Assembly (NCBI GenBank): GCA_015065135.1
Contig: SVQY01000001.1
Span: 74,859-116,299 of the forward strand
Origin: Oscillospiraceae bacterium
GTDB lineage: Bacteria > Bacillota > Clostridia > Oscillospirales > CAG-272
DNA: 41,441 nucleotides
Reading direction: 5' to 3'
Below are positions 8,293 through 17,135 of this stretch, in pieces (the first letter of the stretch is position 1; each line of letters starts with the position of its first letter). A program made the translations under genes and the position numbers. The notes under the pieces were generated by a model. It had not been told where the DNA came from. It did no database searches and saw nothing but the letters and a program-made list of their open reading frames with translations.

Positions 8293-8738
8293 AGCATTTT
8301 CAAGCGATCCAAGGCGTTTTGCAGAATGATCTGTGCCGACAGCGTATCGATCACGCCCTTGCGCTTTTTGCCGCGCGTGTTTGTCTCATTGAGAAAGCGG
8401 GAGGCCGCCATCGTGGTCATCCGCTCATCCATCAGTGCCAGCGGCAACGCGGGGGCGCGCTCAGCGATCAGCTCACACAAGCGGCGCACCCGCTCGGCGC
8501 GAGGCCCTTCGGTGCCGTTCATATTAACGGGCAGGCCCAGCACCACACCAACGGCGCGATGCTCTGTCGCTGCCGCCACAATGGCATCGGCAGTCTTTTC
8601 CAGACCGCCGCCCGGTATGTTGCCGATGCCGGAGGCCAGCAGCCTTGCCGCATCGGAAAGCGCGAGGCCTGTCCGGGCTTCGCCGAAGTCCACCGCCAGC
8701 AAGCGGCCGGTGGTAGCCTTGATATCCTCAATACTCAT
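8289..8738 (-). CDS. ruvX: Putative pre-16S rRNA nuclease / Holliday junction resolvase RuvX (YqgF)
   Basis: A 149-residue RNase H-fold protein with the family marks LLAVDFGEARTGLALSD (Asp17), VGVVLGLPVNMNG, LMDERMTT and the C-terminal KKRKGVIDTLSAQIILQNALD. Homologues mature the 5' end of 16S rRNA and have been linked to Holliday junction cleavage. Length is normal. It overlaps both neighbours by 4 bp, so it is translationally coupled to the lipase-like and YgjP-like genes. Confidence 0.93.
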   Translation of the reverse strand: MSIEDIKATTGRLLAVDFGEARTGLALSDAARLLASGIGNIPGGGLEKTADAIVAAATEHRAVGVVLGLPVNMNGTEGPRAERVRRLCELIAERAPALPLALMDERMTTMAASRFLNETNTRGKKRKGVIDTLSAQIILQNALDRLKML

Positions 8739-9679
8739 TGCAATGCCTCCTCCAGAAAGGAGATCAGATCCGCAAAAACGGCATCCTGCTCCGGCTCGCG
8801 GTGCATCTCATGGCGGCCGCCGGGATACAGCTTCAGCTTCGCTCTGCTACATCCTGCCGCCACCAAGCGATCGTAGATCTTGGTCACACCCTTGCCATAG
8901 CTGCCAACAGGATCCATATCACCGGCAAACAGCAGGATAGGTAGCGATTTTGGCACCCCGTCTGCCCACTTTTTATCCGAAACGGTGTGCAGCAGGGTGA
9001 ACATCGTGTGGTAGGCGGCGGTGGTGAAGATATAGGAGCAGAAGCGATCGGCACGGTAGCCGTCACGCACCGCGGCATCCTTTGAAAGCCAGGAAAAATG
9101 ATCCTTCTCCTCCCTGAAGCGAAGGTTATAGCTGCCAAAGGCAATGGCGGTGATCATCTTGCTGCGATGATGGTCACCCTTCATTTTTTGCACAGCCTTT
9201 GTAACAGCCAGGCCGAGGCCGGTGGGCAGATCGGGGCCTGCCGTGCCGCTGATCAGGGCGGCGGCAAGCTCGCTACCGTATCGCGTCAGATAGACCCTGG
9301 CCGCGAAGGAGCCCATACTGTGACCGTACAGGATCACCGGCAGATCGGGATACTCCGACCGCATCAGTGCGGTCAGCGTATGCAGATCCTCGACCAGATA
9401 TTCGGCACCGTTTTGCGGATGGGTATAGCCCAGCTCATCCTCATCGGGCGCCGTAGCGCCGTGCCCCAGATGGTCATTGCCGCAAAAGATATAGCCTGCG
9501 GCACAAAAGCGGCGTGCCCACGCATCATAGCGCTGCACGTACTCACACATACCGTGCGAAAGCTGCACGATCGCCTTACAGGGGCCATCCGGCCGCCAGA
9601 TATAGGCGTGTACCCGTGTTCTGCCATCGGCAGAAAGATAGGTCCGCTCCTCAAACAAGATCTCAAGTTGATTATCCAT
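8735..9679 (-). CDS. Alpha/beta hydrolase, lysophospholipase / monoacylglycerol lipase-like
   Basis: A 314-residue serine hydrolase. SHGMCEY near residue 41 gives the oxyanion region, GHSMGS carries nucleophile Ser121, AGDMDPVG the acid (Asp256) and PGGRHEMHRE the His (290). The order and spacing fit the Hydrolase_4/PldB group, which cleaves lysophospholipids or monoacylglycerols. No signal peptide. Its start overlaps the end of cca by 8 bp and its end overlaps ruvX by 4 bp. Substrate unknown. Confidence 0.88.
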   Translation of the reverse strand: MDNQLEILFEERTYLSADGRTRVHAYIWRPDGPCKAIVQLSHGMCEYVQRYDAWARRFCAAGYIFCGNDHLGHGATAPDEDELGYTHPQNGAEYLVEDLHTLTALMRSEYPDLPVILYGHSMGSFAARVYLTRYGSELAAALISGTAGPDLPTGLGLAVTKAVQKMKGDHHRSKMITAIAFGSYNLRFREEKDHFSWLSKDAAVRDGYRADRFCSYIFTTAAYHTMFTLLHTVSDKKWADGVPKSLPILLFAGDMDPVGSYGKGVTKIYDRLVAAGCSRAKLKLYPGGRHEMHREPEQDAVFADLISFLEEALQ

Positions 9680-10898
9680 GCAAAAATTCCTTTTCCCGAC
9701 CGATGATACCGGTCGCCAGCTCGATCAATGTATTCTTCTTATTTCTTTTTGGCTCCTGCCAGCAAAGCTCCTGCAAACGGGCAAGCAGGATCCCGGTCTT
9801 AGCCGGCCGCACACCCAGCAGCTCCTGCAGCTCCTTGCCGTTCACCGCCAGGCGCTTGATCTCCACGGCGGTGCCGTTTTTGGATACCGTTTTGCAGATT
9901 TTACGCACTTCCTCCACATCCTCCCCAAAGGCCGCACGCAGCAGCAGCCCGCCCTCGAAGGTATGATAATGGTGGCAAACGTATCGCCGCGCCTCAAAAA
10001 GATCGGTTGGCAACGGCTCGGCCGCGGCGACCAGCACACCCTTTACGCTATCGGTAAAAGCATTGGAGCTCTTCAACCGACGGCAAAGCGCTGCAGCCTC
10101 CTCCGGTGCACAGCCGTAAAGCAGATAGGCAAGGCGCAGCTCTGCCTCGGCAGGCAGCTGCTCCAGCTTCTCAAAGCGAAGAGGATCGATCCCGATCTCT
10201 CCAAAGGCGTACCGCAGGCACGCAGCCTCCCGCATCGCGCAAAGCCCTCGCTTTGCTGCAGGCGATACCAGAAGGCGAGTCAGCTCGGAAAAGATGCGCT
10301 CTGCCGAGATATGCGAAAGCCCGTCGGCAGTGGCGGCAGCACCCGATAGGGTACGCGGCTCGATCTCAAAATCCAGCTGCGCGGAAAAGCGGAAGGCTCG
10401 CAGGATGCGCAACGCATCCTCGGTAAAGCGCGCCACCGGGTCTCCCACGGCACGAATGATCCCCTTTTCCAGATCCTCTCTGCCCCCAAAAAGATCCACC
10501 AGCCCCTCGCGCTCGCTCCACGCCATGGCATTGACGGTAAAATCTCGCCTGGAAAGATCGTCGGCCAGGCGACGGGTAAAGGAAACGCTCTCGGGACGGC
10601 GGCTATCCAGATAATCGCCGTCCACGCGGTGGGTGGTGACCTCGATGGGATTGCCCTCTGAAAGCACCGTGACGGTGCCGTGCTTCAGCCCGGTGGGGAT
10701 CACGCGGAAATCCGCAAAGATCTCCAGCATCTCCTCCGGGGTCGCATCGGTGGTGAGGTCAAAATCGTGGGGCTTTTTGGCAAGCAGCAGATCACGCAGG
10801 CTACCACCCACAAGATAGCCGCGATGCCCTGCGCGCTCCAGCGCACCGATCACCGTTTTGACGTATTGCGGCACACGCCCCGCGATCTCAATTTGCAT
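9672..10898 (-). CDS. cca: CCA tRNA nucleotidyltransferase
   Basis: Adds or repairs the 3' CCA of tRNAs. A 408-residue class II enzyme: YLVGGSLRDLLLAKKPHDFDL (28-48) has the GG/RD motif and the metal-binding Asp45-x-Asp47, SRRDFTVNAMAW follows, then RILRAFRFSAQLDFEI and the helical body. Start ATG 10898 was chosen over the longer open frame because GGGAGGTGAGTGAG precedes it and the promoter lies at 10929-10957. It is the first gene of a four-gene operon (cca, lipase, ruvX, YgjP-like). Confidence 0.95.
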   Translation of the reverse strand: MQIEIAGRVPQYVKTVIGALERAGHRGYLVGGSLRDLLLAKKPHDFDLTTDATPEEMLEIFADFRVIPTGLKHGTVTVLSEGNPIEVTTHRVDGDYLDSRRPESVSFTRRLADDLSRRDFTVNAMAWSEREGLVDLFGGREDLEKGIIRAVGDPVARFTEDALRILRAFRFSAQLDFEIEPRTLSGAAATADGLSHISAERIFSELTRLLVSPAAKRGLCAMREAACLRYAFGEIGIDPLRFEKLEQLPAEAELRLAYLLYGCAPEEAAALCRRLKSSNAFTDSVKGVLVAAAEPLPTDLFEARRYVCHHYHTFEGGLLLRAAFGEDVEEVRKICKTVSKNGTAVEIKRLAVNGKELQELLGVRPAKTGILLARLQELCWQEPKRNKKNTLIELATGIIGREKEFLHG

Positions 10899-10928
10899 CT
10901 CACTCACCTCCCGTGCGTTGTTAGGTTT

Positions 10929-10957
10929 AGTATAACACATTTTTGTCTTTATGTAAA
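10929..10957 (-). promoter_or_regulatory. Promoter of the cca operon
   Basis: Minus strand -35 TTTACA (10957-10952), 17-bp spacer, -10 TATACT (10934-10929). No leader hairpin follows. Confidence 0.8.
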
Positions 10958-11083
10958 GAAAGGGGCGCCCAAAAAAGCTTGAAACAAAAAATTTCCTTGT
11001 TTGGTCGCCGCAAAGCAAGCCACACTATCCCTTGAAGACGCTTCTGTTTTTGCGGAAGTTCCTTCGAAAGTGAGGTGAATACC

Positions 11084-11302
11084 GTGCGAATCATTGACCG
11101 TATTGCATTGATCCTGACCATTGTGGGTGCCCTGAACTGGGGGAGCGTGGGTCTGGCTCAATTTGACGCTGTTGCCTGGATCTGCGGCGGCGTTGACACG
11201 ATGCTGGCGCGCATCATCTATACCGCCGTCGGTATCGCCGGCGTCTGGTGCATCACGCTGCTCTTCCGCCGTGATGAGGAACGCCTGGAGGCTCACGAAT
11301 AA
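11084..11302 (+). CDS. DUF378 small membrane protein
   Basis: A 72-residue protein with two membrane helices. The signature LILTIVGALNWGSVGLAQFD and the second helix RIIYTAVGIAGVWCITLLF are those of DUF378. Function is not known. Two GTG starts are possible: 11084 (AGGTGA five bases upstream, gives MRIIDRIAL, the usual family beginning) or 11075, which adds three residues. Monocistronic, closed by a strong terminator. Confidence 0.85.
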   Translation: MRIIDRIALILTIVGALNWGSVGLAQFDAVAWICGGVDTMLARIIYTAVGIAGVWCITLLFRRDEERLEAHE

Positions 11303-11337
11303 AAAAGAGGCATACGGCAAGTCCGTATGCCTTTTTT
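11301..11337. terminator. Terminator after the DUF378 gene
   Basis: GGCATACGG (11309-11317), loop CAAGT, CCGTATGCC (11323-11331), with A-tract before and T-tract after, so it could work on both strands. Confidence 0.9.
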
Positions 11338-11351
11338 CTCGCCCAAGGCTC

Positions 11352-11380
11352 TTGTAAAATGCGGCGATCTGTGCTATGAT
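11352..11380 (+). promoter_or_regulatory. Promoter of the 11409 gene
   Basis: -35 TTGTAA (11352-11357), 17-bp spacer, -10 TATGAT (11375-11380). The upstream in-frame ATG at 11376 lies inside this -10 and is therefore not a start. Confidence 0.75.
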
Positions 11381-11408
11381 GAAGAAAATCGGGCAAGGAG
11401 GCTTTTCA

Positions 11409-12485
11409 ATGCAACATCTTCCGCTTACCATCAACGGTGGCTGCTCCAAGGGCGGCCACGTACAGGGCATCGCCATTGACGTGGAGAAGGGCTTTGCCTA
11501 CTTTTCCTTTACCACCGAGCTGATCAAGACCGACCTGCTGGGCAATCGCATCGGCAGCGTGAAGGGTCTGGTGGGCCACCTCGGCTGCATCGACTTCAAC
11601 CGCGACGACGGCAAGGTATACGGCTCGCTGGAGTTCAAGAACGACAGCATCGGCAAGGGTATTTTCAAAAACCTTGGTCTTGAAGGCGTACCCGTGGAAA
11701 ACTCCTTCTACATCGCCATCTTTGACGTGGACAAGATCGACCGCTTTGATATGGATGCGGAGGCGGACGGCGTGATGACCGCCGTTTATCTGCCGCAGGT
11801 GACCGAATACTACGAGGGCAAGAGCCACGACGGGCGCGAGCATCGCTATGCCTGCAGCGGCATTGACGGCACCGCCTTCGGCCCGGATTTCGGCGCCGGA
11901 AAGGATACCCCTTCCTTGCTGATGGTGGCCTGTGGCATCTATCGCGACAATGAGCGCGAGGATAACGACAATCAAATGATCTTTTGCTACGATTGGTGCA
12001 AATTCGCCGCCGTGGCAAGACCGCTTTCGCAAAAGGCTCCGCACCATAGCGCACTCCTGCCGGAGCGGACCTATTTCTTCTACACCGGCAACACCGATTG
12101 GGGCGTGCAGAACCTTTGCTACGATAGCTATACCGGCAACTGGTTCGTCTGCGTATATAAGGGAAGCAAGCCGCAGTTCCCCAACTACACCACCTATCTG
12201 ATCGACGGTGCGGTCGCTCCCGTGCTGACTACCCTCAAGGGGCTTGGCGGCGAGCAGGGACTGCTGCTCGCGGCAGCCGCTGACGGCGTGCTGCACGAGG
12301 AGAGCGGCGTGCGCGGCTTCCGATTCAAGTGGGGCTCCACCGGCATCCACAGCCTTGGCGACGGGCGCTTCTACTTCTCGCACAATGGCAGGACCCCCGA
12401 GCCGGAAAGACTGCACACCTCGGTAGCACATCTCTACCGTTATACCGGCGAAGGCGAGGACGGCTTTGTGCCGATCACCGAATAA
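11409..12485 (+). CDS. Conserved protein of unknown function, beta-propeller-like
   Basis: A 358-residue protein that I do not assign to a named family. It begins with LPLTINGGCSKGGHVQGIAID and holds repeated short strand blocks (GFAYFSFTTELIKTD, GKVYGSLEFKND, NSFYIAIFDVDKIDR, SLLMVACGIY, NWFVCVYKGS, FYFSHNG), which suggests a beta-propeller of the SMP-30/NHL type. No signal peptide or membrane helix. Conserved-looking acidic and His residues might bind metal. Start ATG 11409 has AAGGAGG at good spacing and lies below the promoter. It is a single-gene unit between two terminators, so context does not reveal its role. Confidence 0.7.
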   Translation: MQHLPLTINGGCSKGGHVQGIAIDVEKGFAYFSFTTELIKTDLLGNRIGSVKGLVGHLGCIDFNRDDGKVYGSLEFKNDSIGKGIFKNLGLEGVPVENSFYIAIFDVDKIDRFDMDAEADGVMTAVYLPQVTEYYEGKSHDGREHRYACSGIDGTAFGPDFGAGKDTPSLLMVACGIYRDNEREDNDNQMIFCYDWCKFAAVARPLSQKAPHHSALLPERTYFFYTGNTDWGVQNLCYDSYTGNWFVCVYKGSKPQFPNYTTYLIDGAVAPVLTTLKGLGGEQGLLLAAAADGVLHEESGVRGFRFKWGSTGIHSLGDGRFYFSHNGRTPEPERLHTSVAHLYRYTGEGEDGFVPITE

Positions 12486-12497
12486 CCTACCGTTTTC

Positions 12498-12535
12498 AGC
12501 GGCCTGCTTCGTATGCCAGGCCGCTTTTCTTTTTC
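12498..12535 (+). terminator. Terminator after the 11409 gene
   Basis: AGCGGCCTG (12498-12506), 10-nt loop, CAGGCCGCT (12517-12525), followed by a T-rich run. Confidence 0.85.
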
Positions 12536-12559
12536 GCCACGAAAATTCAAAAAATCCTC

Positions 12560-12588
12560 TTGTATTTTTCAAAGTAGAATGCTATAAT
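12560..12588 (+). promoter_or_regulatory. Promoter of the ABC exporter operon
   Basis: -35 TTGTAT (12560-12565), 17-bp spacer, -10 TATAAT (12583-12588). Confidence 0.8.
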
Positions 12589-12607
12589 AGTTAGGTATCT
12601 AATTAAT

Positions 12608-12625
12608 CGGGCACGCGCGTGCCCG
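12608..12625 (+). promoter_or_regulatory. GC-rich leader hairpin before the ABC exporter genes
   Basis: Perfect 18-nt palindrome CGGGCACGCGCGTGCCCG, about 13 nt after the expected transcription start and just before the AAAGGAAGG ribosome site. It could be a 5' mRNA-stabilising stem or an operator. Similar stems precede araB, fumC and sufC. Confidence 0.6.
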
Positions 12626-12641
12626 TAGAAAGGAAGGTCTT

Positions 12642-14462
12642 ATGCTGAAACGACTGCTTGGTAGCGTGAGAGAATACAAAAAGCCTACGATCCTCACGCT
12701 GATCTTTATTATCGGCGAATCGATCATTGAAACAATGATCCCCTTTATCACGGCAAACCTGGTCAACAAGATCCAGATCGGCGCCACGTTGCAGCAGGAG
12801 ATCGGTGCCGCGTTGCGAAATGCTGACGGCTTCGGGAATGCACTCCGTGCCGCTCTTGCCTACACCGAGATCCGTGACGTGCTGCAAAACGGTCTTTTGC
12901 TGATCGTGATGGCCTTTGCCTCGCTTGCCTGCGGTGCGATCGCCGCACGCTGCTGCGCCAAAGCCTCCTCCGGCTTTGCCAAAAATCTGCGACACGACCT
13001 CTACGACCGCATCAACAGCTTTTCCTTTGAAAACGTGGATAAGTTCTCCTCCACCTCGCTGGTCACCCGTATGACCACCGACGTGCAGAACGTGCAGATG
13101 TCCTATATGATGATCATCCGCACCGCCATCCGCTCTCCCCTGATGCTGATCTTCTCGATCATTATGGCTTTCGTCATGGGCGGCAAGCTGGGCCTCACCT
13201 TCGTGGTCATCGTGCCCGTGCTCGCCATTGGTCTCTGGATGGTGGGTCGCAAGGCACTCCCTGCCTTCCGCAGCGTTTTCCGCAAGTACGATAATCTGAA
13301 CGAGTCCATCGAGGAAAACGTACGCGGCATGCGCGTGGTCAAGGGCTTCTCTCGCGAGGAATACGAAAAGACCAAGTTCGGAACGGCCGCCGAGAACATC
13401 CGCGGCGACTTCACCCGTGCCGAGCGCATCGTTGCCTGGAATCGCCCCATTATGCAGGCCTGCCTTTACTTCAATATGGTATTCGTGCTGCTGGTCGGCT
13501 CCAAAATGGCCATTGAGGGCACTTCCGGCGTGGCGGTGGGTCAGATCTCCGCGATGCTCACCTACGGTATGCAGGTGCTGATGTCGCTGATGATGCTCTC
13601 GATGATCTACGTGATCCTTACGATGTCCGCCGAATCCATGAAGCGTATCGACGAGGTGCTTTGCGAGGCTCCCTCGCTGAAAAATCCGGAAAATCCCGTA
13701 ACGGTTGTGGAAAACGGCTCCATTGATTTCGATAATGTCAACTTTAAATACTCTGCGCGCGCCAAGCGCAACTCCCTCTCGGATGTGGATCTGCACATTG
13801 CCTCCGGCATGACGGTCGGCATCATCGGCGGCACCGGATCGGGCAAGACCTCGCTGGTCCAGCTGATCCCCCGTCTGTACGACGCCACCGAGGGGTGCGT
13901 GCGCGTGGGCGGCGTGGACGTGCGCGATTACGATCTCGTGACTCTGCGCGACAGCGTGGCAATGGTATTGCAGAAAAATCTGCTCTTTTCCGGCACCATC
14001 AAGGAAAACCTGCGCTGGGGCAATCCAAATGCCACCGACGAGGAGATCGTCGAGGCCTGCAAGCTCTCGCAGGCAGATGAGTTCGTGCAGTCCTTCCCCG
14101 AAAAGTATGACACCTACATCGAACAGGGCGGCACCAACGTTTCGGGCGGCCAGAAGCAGCGTCTCTGCATTGCCCGAGCCCTGCTGAAAAAGCCAAAGAT
14201 CCTCATTCTGGACGACTCCACCAGCGCGGTGGATACCAAGACCGATGCGATGATCCGCGCCGGCTTCAAGACCTATATTCCCGAAACCACCAAGATCATC
14301 ATTGCTCAGCGCGTGGCCTCGGTAGAGGATGCGGATCTGATCCTTGTCATGGAAAACGGTGCCGTTGCCGCCGCAGGCAAACACGAGGAGCTGCTCTCCT
14401 CCTGCGAGATCTACCGCGAGATCTATGCGCAGCAGACCAAAGGGGGTGAGGACAATGGCTAA
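12642..14462 (+). CDS. ABC exporter half-transporter, subunit 1 (degenerate ATP site)
   Basis: A 606-residue membrane/ATPase fusion: about six membrane helices in residues 1-320, then an ATPase domain with Walker A GGTGSGKT near 395, signature VSGGQKQR, and Walker B ILILDDSTSAVD near 520. The residue after the Walker B Asp is Asp instead of the catalytic Glu, as in one half of heterodimeric exporters such as BmrC/D, LmrCD or TM287/288. It overlaps the second half-transporter by 8 bp, and they should form one heterodimer exporting a drug, lipid or peptide; cargo is unknown. Confidence 0.92.
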   Translation: MLKRLLGSVREYKKPTILTLIFIIGESIIETMIPFITANLVNKIQIGATLQQEIGAALRNADGFGNALRAALAYTEIRDVLQNGLLLIVMAFASLACGAIAARCCAKASSGFAKNLRHDLYDRINSFSFENVDKFSSTSLVTRMTTDVQNVQMSYMMIIRTAIRSPLMLIFSIIMAFVMGGKLGLTFVVIVPVLAIGLWMVGRKALPAFRSVFRKYDNLNESIEENVRGMRVVKGFSREEYEKTKFGTAAENIRGDFTRAERIVAWNRPIMQACLYFNMVFVLLVGSKMAIEGTSGVAVGQISAMLTYGMQVLMSLMMLSMIYVILTMSAESMKRIDEVLCEAPSLKNPENPVTVVENGSIDFDNVNFKYSARAKRNSLSDVDLHIASGMTVGIIGGTGSGKTSLVQLIPRLYDATEGCVRVGGVDVRDYDLVTLRDSVAMVLQKNLLFSGTIKENLRWGNPNATDEEIVEACKLSQADEFVQSFPEKYDTYIEQGGTNVSGGQKQRLCIARALLKKPKILILDDSTSAVDTKTDAMIRAGFKTYIPETTKIIIAQRVASVEDADLILVMENGAVAAAGKHEELLSSCEIYREIYAQQTKGGEDNG

Positions 14463-16416
14463 GCCGCAGATGCCCAAAAGACCGAAGCCCAGCGCCAAGA
14501 TCCTCGGCCGCGTGCTGAAGATGCTGTTCTCCTACTACCCTGCGCTGGTGCCCATCACCATTCTTTGTATCGTCATTTCCTCTGTCACCGCAGCCCTGCC
14601 CCCCGTCTTTATGCAAAAGGTGATCGCCGATATCACCGAGTGGTTCAACCTGGCCAACGCCTGGAAGGCGCTCCACCCGGGGGAGGCGCTGGACCCTGTG
14701 ATCCTGCAGAACGCTATGGGCGAGATCGTTCCCAAGGTCTGCATCCTGGCCTCCTTCTACGTGGTCTCCTGGATCGCGATCATTCTGCAGACCCAGCTGA
14801 TGGCAGTCATTACCCAGGGCTTTCTCTGCAAAATGCGCCGCACCATGTTCGACAAGATGCAGAACCTGCCCATTCGCTATTTTGACACCCACAAGCACGG
14901 CGACATCATGTCGCACTACACCAACGATATCGACGCGCTGCGCGAGCTGGTCTCTCAGGCGCTGCCCTCTCTTTTGCAATGCGTGATCATTCTGGTCTCG
15001 GTCTTCTTCGTGATGCTCTACTACAGCATCTGGATGACGCTGATCCTGCTGGTCGGCGTGGTCGCGATGGTCATCGTGGCACGCAAGGTCGGCGGCGGCT
15101 CTGCCAAGTATTTTATGCGCCAGCAGAAGGCTATGGGTAAGACCGAGGGCTTTGTGCAGGAGATGATGAACGGCCAGAAGGTCATCAAGGTCTTTAACCA
15201 CGAGGAGCAATCCGCCAAGGACTTCGAGGAGATCAACAATCAGCTCTTTGAGGATAGCACCAAGGCACACTCCTACGCAAACACCCTTGGCCCCATCATC
15301 GGCAATATCGGTAACATTCTTTACGTGATCATGGCCGTCAGCGGCGGCCTGCTGCTGCTTTCCAACGTGCGCAACGCCTCGATCGGCGGCTTTGCGCTGC
15401 TGACCATCGACATCGTTGTGCCCTTCCTGAATATGGCCAAGCAATTCACCGGCAATGTGAACCAGGCCTCTCAGCAGATCAACGCGGTCGTAATGGGTAT
15501 GGCAGGCGGCTCGCGCCTGTTCCAGATGATGGATGAGCTGCCCGAGGCAGACGAGGGCTACGTGACCCTTGTCAACGCCACCGAGGATGAAAACGGCAAT
15601 CTGACCGAAACCGCGGAGCGCACCGGCAAATGGGCGTGGCGCCATCCCCATCAGGCAGACGGCACCGTGACCTACACACCCCTGCGCGGCGACGTGCGCC
15701 TGACCGATGTGGACTTTGCCTACGTAGAGGGCAAAACGGTGCTGCACGACGTGACGGTGTTTGCCGAGCCGGGTCAGAAGGTCGCCTTTGTAGGCGCCAC
15801 CGGTGCGGGCAAGACCACCATCACCAATCTGATCAACCGCTTCTACGACATTGCCGACGGCAAGATCCGCTATGACGGCATCAATATCAACAAGATCAAA
15901 AAATCCGATCTGCGCCGCTCGCTCGGCATCGTGCTGCAGGATACCAACCTCTTTACCGGCAGCGTGATGGATAACATCCGCTACGGCAGACTGGATGCCA
16001 CCGACGAGGAATGCATCGCCGCTGCCAAGCTGGCAGGTGCGGATGACTTTATTACCCGTCTGCCCGGTGGCTATGACACCGAGCTGCAGAACAACGGCGC
16101 CAATCTCTCTCAGGGTCAGCGCCAGCTGCTGGCCATTGCCAGAGCCGCCGTTGCCGATCCGCCCGTGATGATCATGGACGAGGCGACCTCCTCGATCGAT
16201 ACCCGTACCGAGGCCATCGTGCAGCGCGGTATGGATAAGCTGATGGAAGGCCGCACGGTATTCGTGATCGCCCACCGCCTCTCCACCGTTATGAACTCCG
16301 ATGTCATTATGGTATTGGATCACGGCCGCATCATCGAGCGCGGCAATCACGATCAGCTGATCGCCCAAAAAGGCACCTACTACCGCCTTTACACCGGTGC
16401 CTTTGAGCTGGAATAA
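14455..16416 (+). CDS. ABC exporter half-transporter, subunit 2 (canonical ATP site)
   Basis: A 653-residue partner of the preceding subunit: membrane helices in roughly residues 20-330, then an unusually long linker (about 365-425, rich in charged residues, with NATEDENGNLTETAERTG), and an ATPase domain with Walker A GATGAGKT near 447, signature LSQGQRQ and Walker B VMIMDEATSSID near 572 with the catalytic Glu. Start ATG 14455 has GGGGTGAGG upstream inside the end of the first gene; longer open frame ignored. Closed by a strong terminator. Confidence 0.92.
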   Translation: MAKPQMPKRPKPSAKILGRVLKMLFSYYPALVPITILCIVISSVTAALPPVFMQKVIADITEWFNLANAWKALHPGEALDPVILQNAMGEIVPKVCILASFYVVSWIAIILQTQLMAVITQGFLCKMRRTMFDKMQNLPIRYFDTHKHGDIMSHYTNDIDALRELVSQALPSLLQCVIILVSVFFVMLYYSIWMTLILLVGVVAMVIVARKVGGGSAKYFMRQQKAMGKTEGFVQEMMNGQKVIKVFNHEEQSAKDFEEINNQLFEDSTKAHSYANTLGPIIGNIGNILYVIMAVSGGLLLLSNVRNASIGGFALLTIDIVVPFLNMAKQFTGNVNQASQQINAVVMGMAGGSRLFQMMDELPEADEGYVTLVNATEDENGNLTETAERTGKWAWRHPHQADGTVTYTPLRGDVRLTDVDFAYVEGKTVLHDVTVFAEPGQKVAFVGATGAGKTTITNLINRFYDIADGKIRYDGININKIKKSDLRRSLGIVLQDTNLFTGSVMDNIRYGRLDATDEECIAAAKLAGADDFITRLPGGYDTELQNNGANLSQGQRQLLAIARAAVADPPVMIMDEATSSIDTRTEAIVQRGMDKLMEGRTVFVIAHRLSTVMNSDVIMVLDHGRIIERGNHDQLIAQKGTYYRLYTGAFELE

Positions 16417-16422
16417 CGCCAC

Positions 16423-16455
16423 AAAGACCGCTTCCCGTGCGGGAAGCGGTCTTTT
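16423..16455 (+). terminator. Terminator of the ABC exporter operon
   Basis: AAAGACCGCTTCCC (16423-16436), loop GTGC, GGGAAGCGGTCTTT (16441-16454), T-tract. Confidence 0.9.
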
Positions 16456-16477
16456 GATCAGCACACTTAGAGATCTA

Positions 16478-16506
16478 TTGACAAAAGCACAGCCGGTTGA
16501 CATGAT
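16478..16506 (+). promoter_or_regulatory. Candidate promoter of the 16566 gene
   Basis: Perfect -35 TTGACA (16478-16483), 17-bp spacer, weaker -10 CATGAT (16501-16506), in an AT-rich stretch. Confidence 0.5.
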
Positions 16507-16565
16507 AAAATTATGATGAGGTTAGGGCAAAAAATATTGTTATATAACACAAATTATAAAAGCAT

Positions 16566-16982
16566 ATGAGAAAATGGTGTATTATTTTAATCGTGTTGGG
16601 CGTAGCATTTTCCGGTATTGCGAGTTTTTTTGCAATAACATCGGGGCGCGTTTATTCTGCAGACGGCTTGAAGCAAAATTCTCGTGTCTATATAGAAAAC
16701 GCTTGTTATGAGGATGGAAAGTTCACATATACGATCGTGAATAAAACATTCAAAGCAATTGTAACAGGGGGTGTCCCGAGCTTTCAGCACGATGAAGGCG
16801 GGCAGTGGGAAAGCTGTTCATTTTATACGTTAAGGCAAGCATACGGTGAAAAAATTCGCCCTTTTTCCGCAACCGAGCATACCTTTAGCGTTGAGAGCGG
16901 CATCACCGTATCTCCGGGGCGCTACCGCATGATCTACACTGCGGGCTCGTATAGCATCGTAGCTTATTTTGATGTGGAGTGA
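16566..16982 (+). CDS. Small secreted or membrane-anchored Ig-like protein
   Basis: A 138-residue protein with an N-terminal hydrophobic segment (IILIVLGVAFSGIASFFAI) and then a beta-rich domain. The pattern FTYTIVNKT...GGQWESCSFYTL...SPGRYRMIYTAGSYSIVAYFDV resembles the bacterial Ig-like domains found in many Firmicute surface proteins. There is no Lys-Cys lipobox. The gene is clearly richer in A+T than its neighbours and has no obvious ribosome site before the ATG, which suggests transfer or weak expression. It stands alone. Function not known. Confidence 0.65.
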   Translation: MRKWCIILIVLGVAFSGIASFFAITSGRVYSADGLKQNSRVYIENACYEDGKFTYTIVNKTFKAIVTGGVPSFQHDEGGQWESCSFYTLRQAYGEKIRPFSATEHTFSVESGITVSPGRYRMIYTAGSYSIVAYFDVE

Positions 16983-17135
16983 CAGAACATTCGTTCTCTT
17001 TCAATAAAACATGCTCCATGCTTGATCAGTTAAATTTTTCGGCAACATACTCCAAGTGAGATGTGCCGCTTTGGCTACTTTGGAAATATCATAACGATCA
17101 TTTCCGGTAAGCTCCTTTGGGCCAAAATAAGAGCA

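Noticed and set aside
12603-16503. Two long minus-strand frames (631 and 718 codons)
   Set aside because: Antisense to the ABC exporter genes, His/Asp-rich low-complexity products with no recognisable motif.
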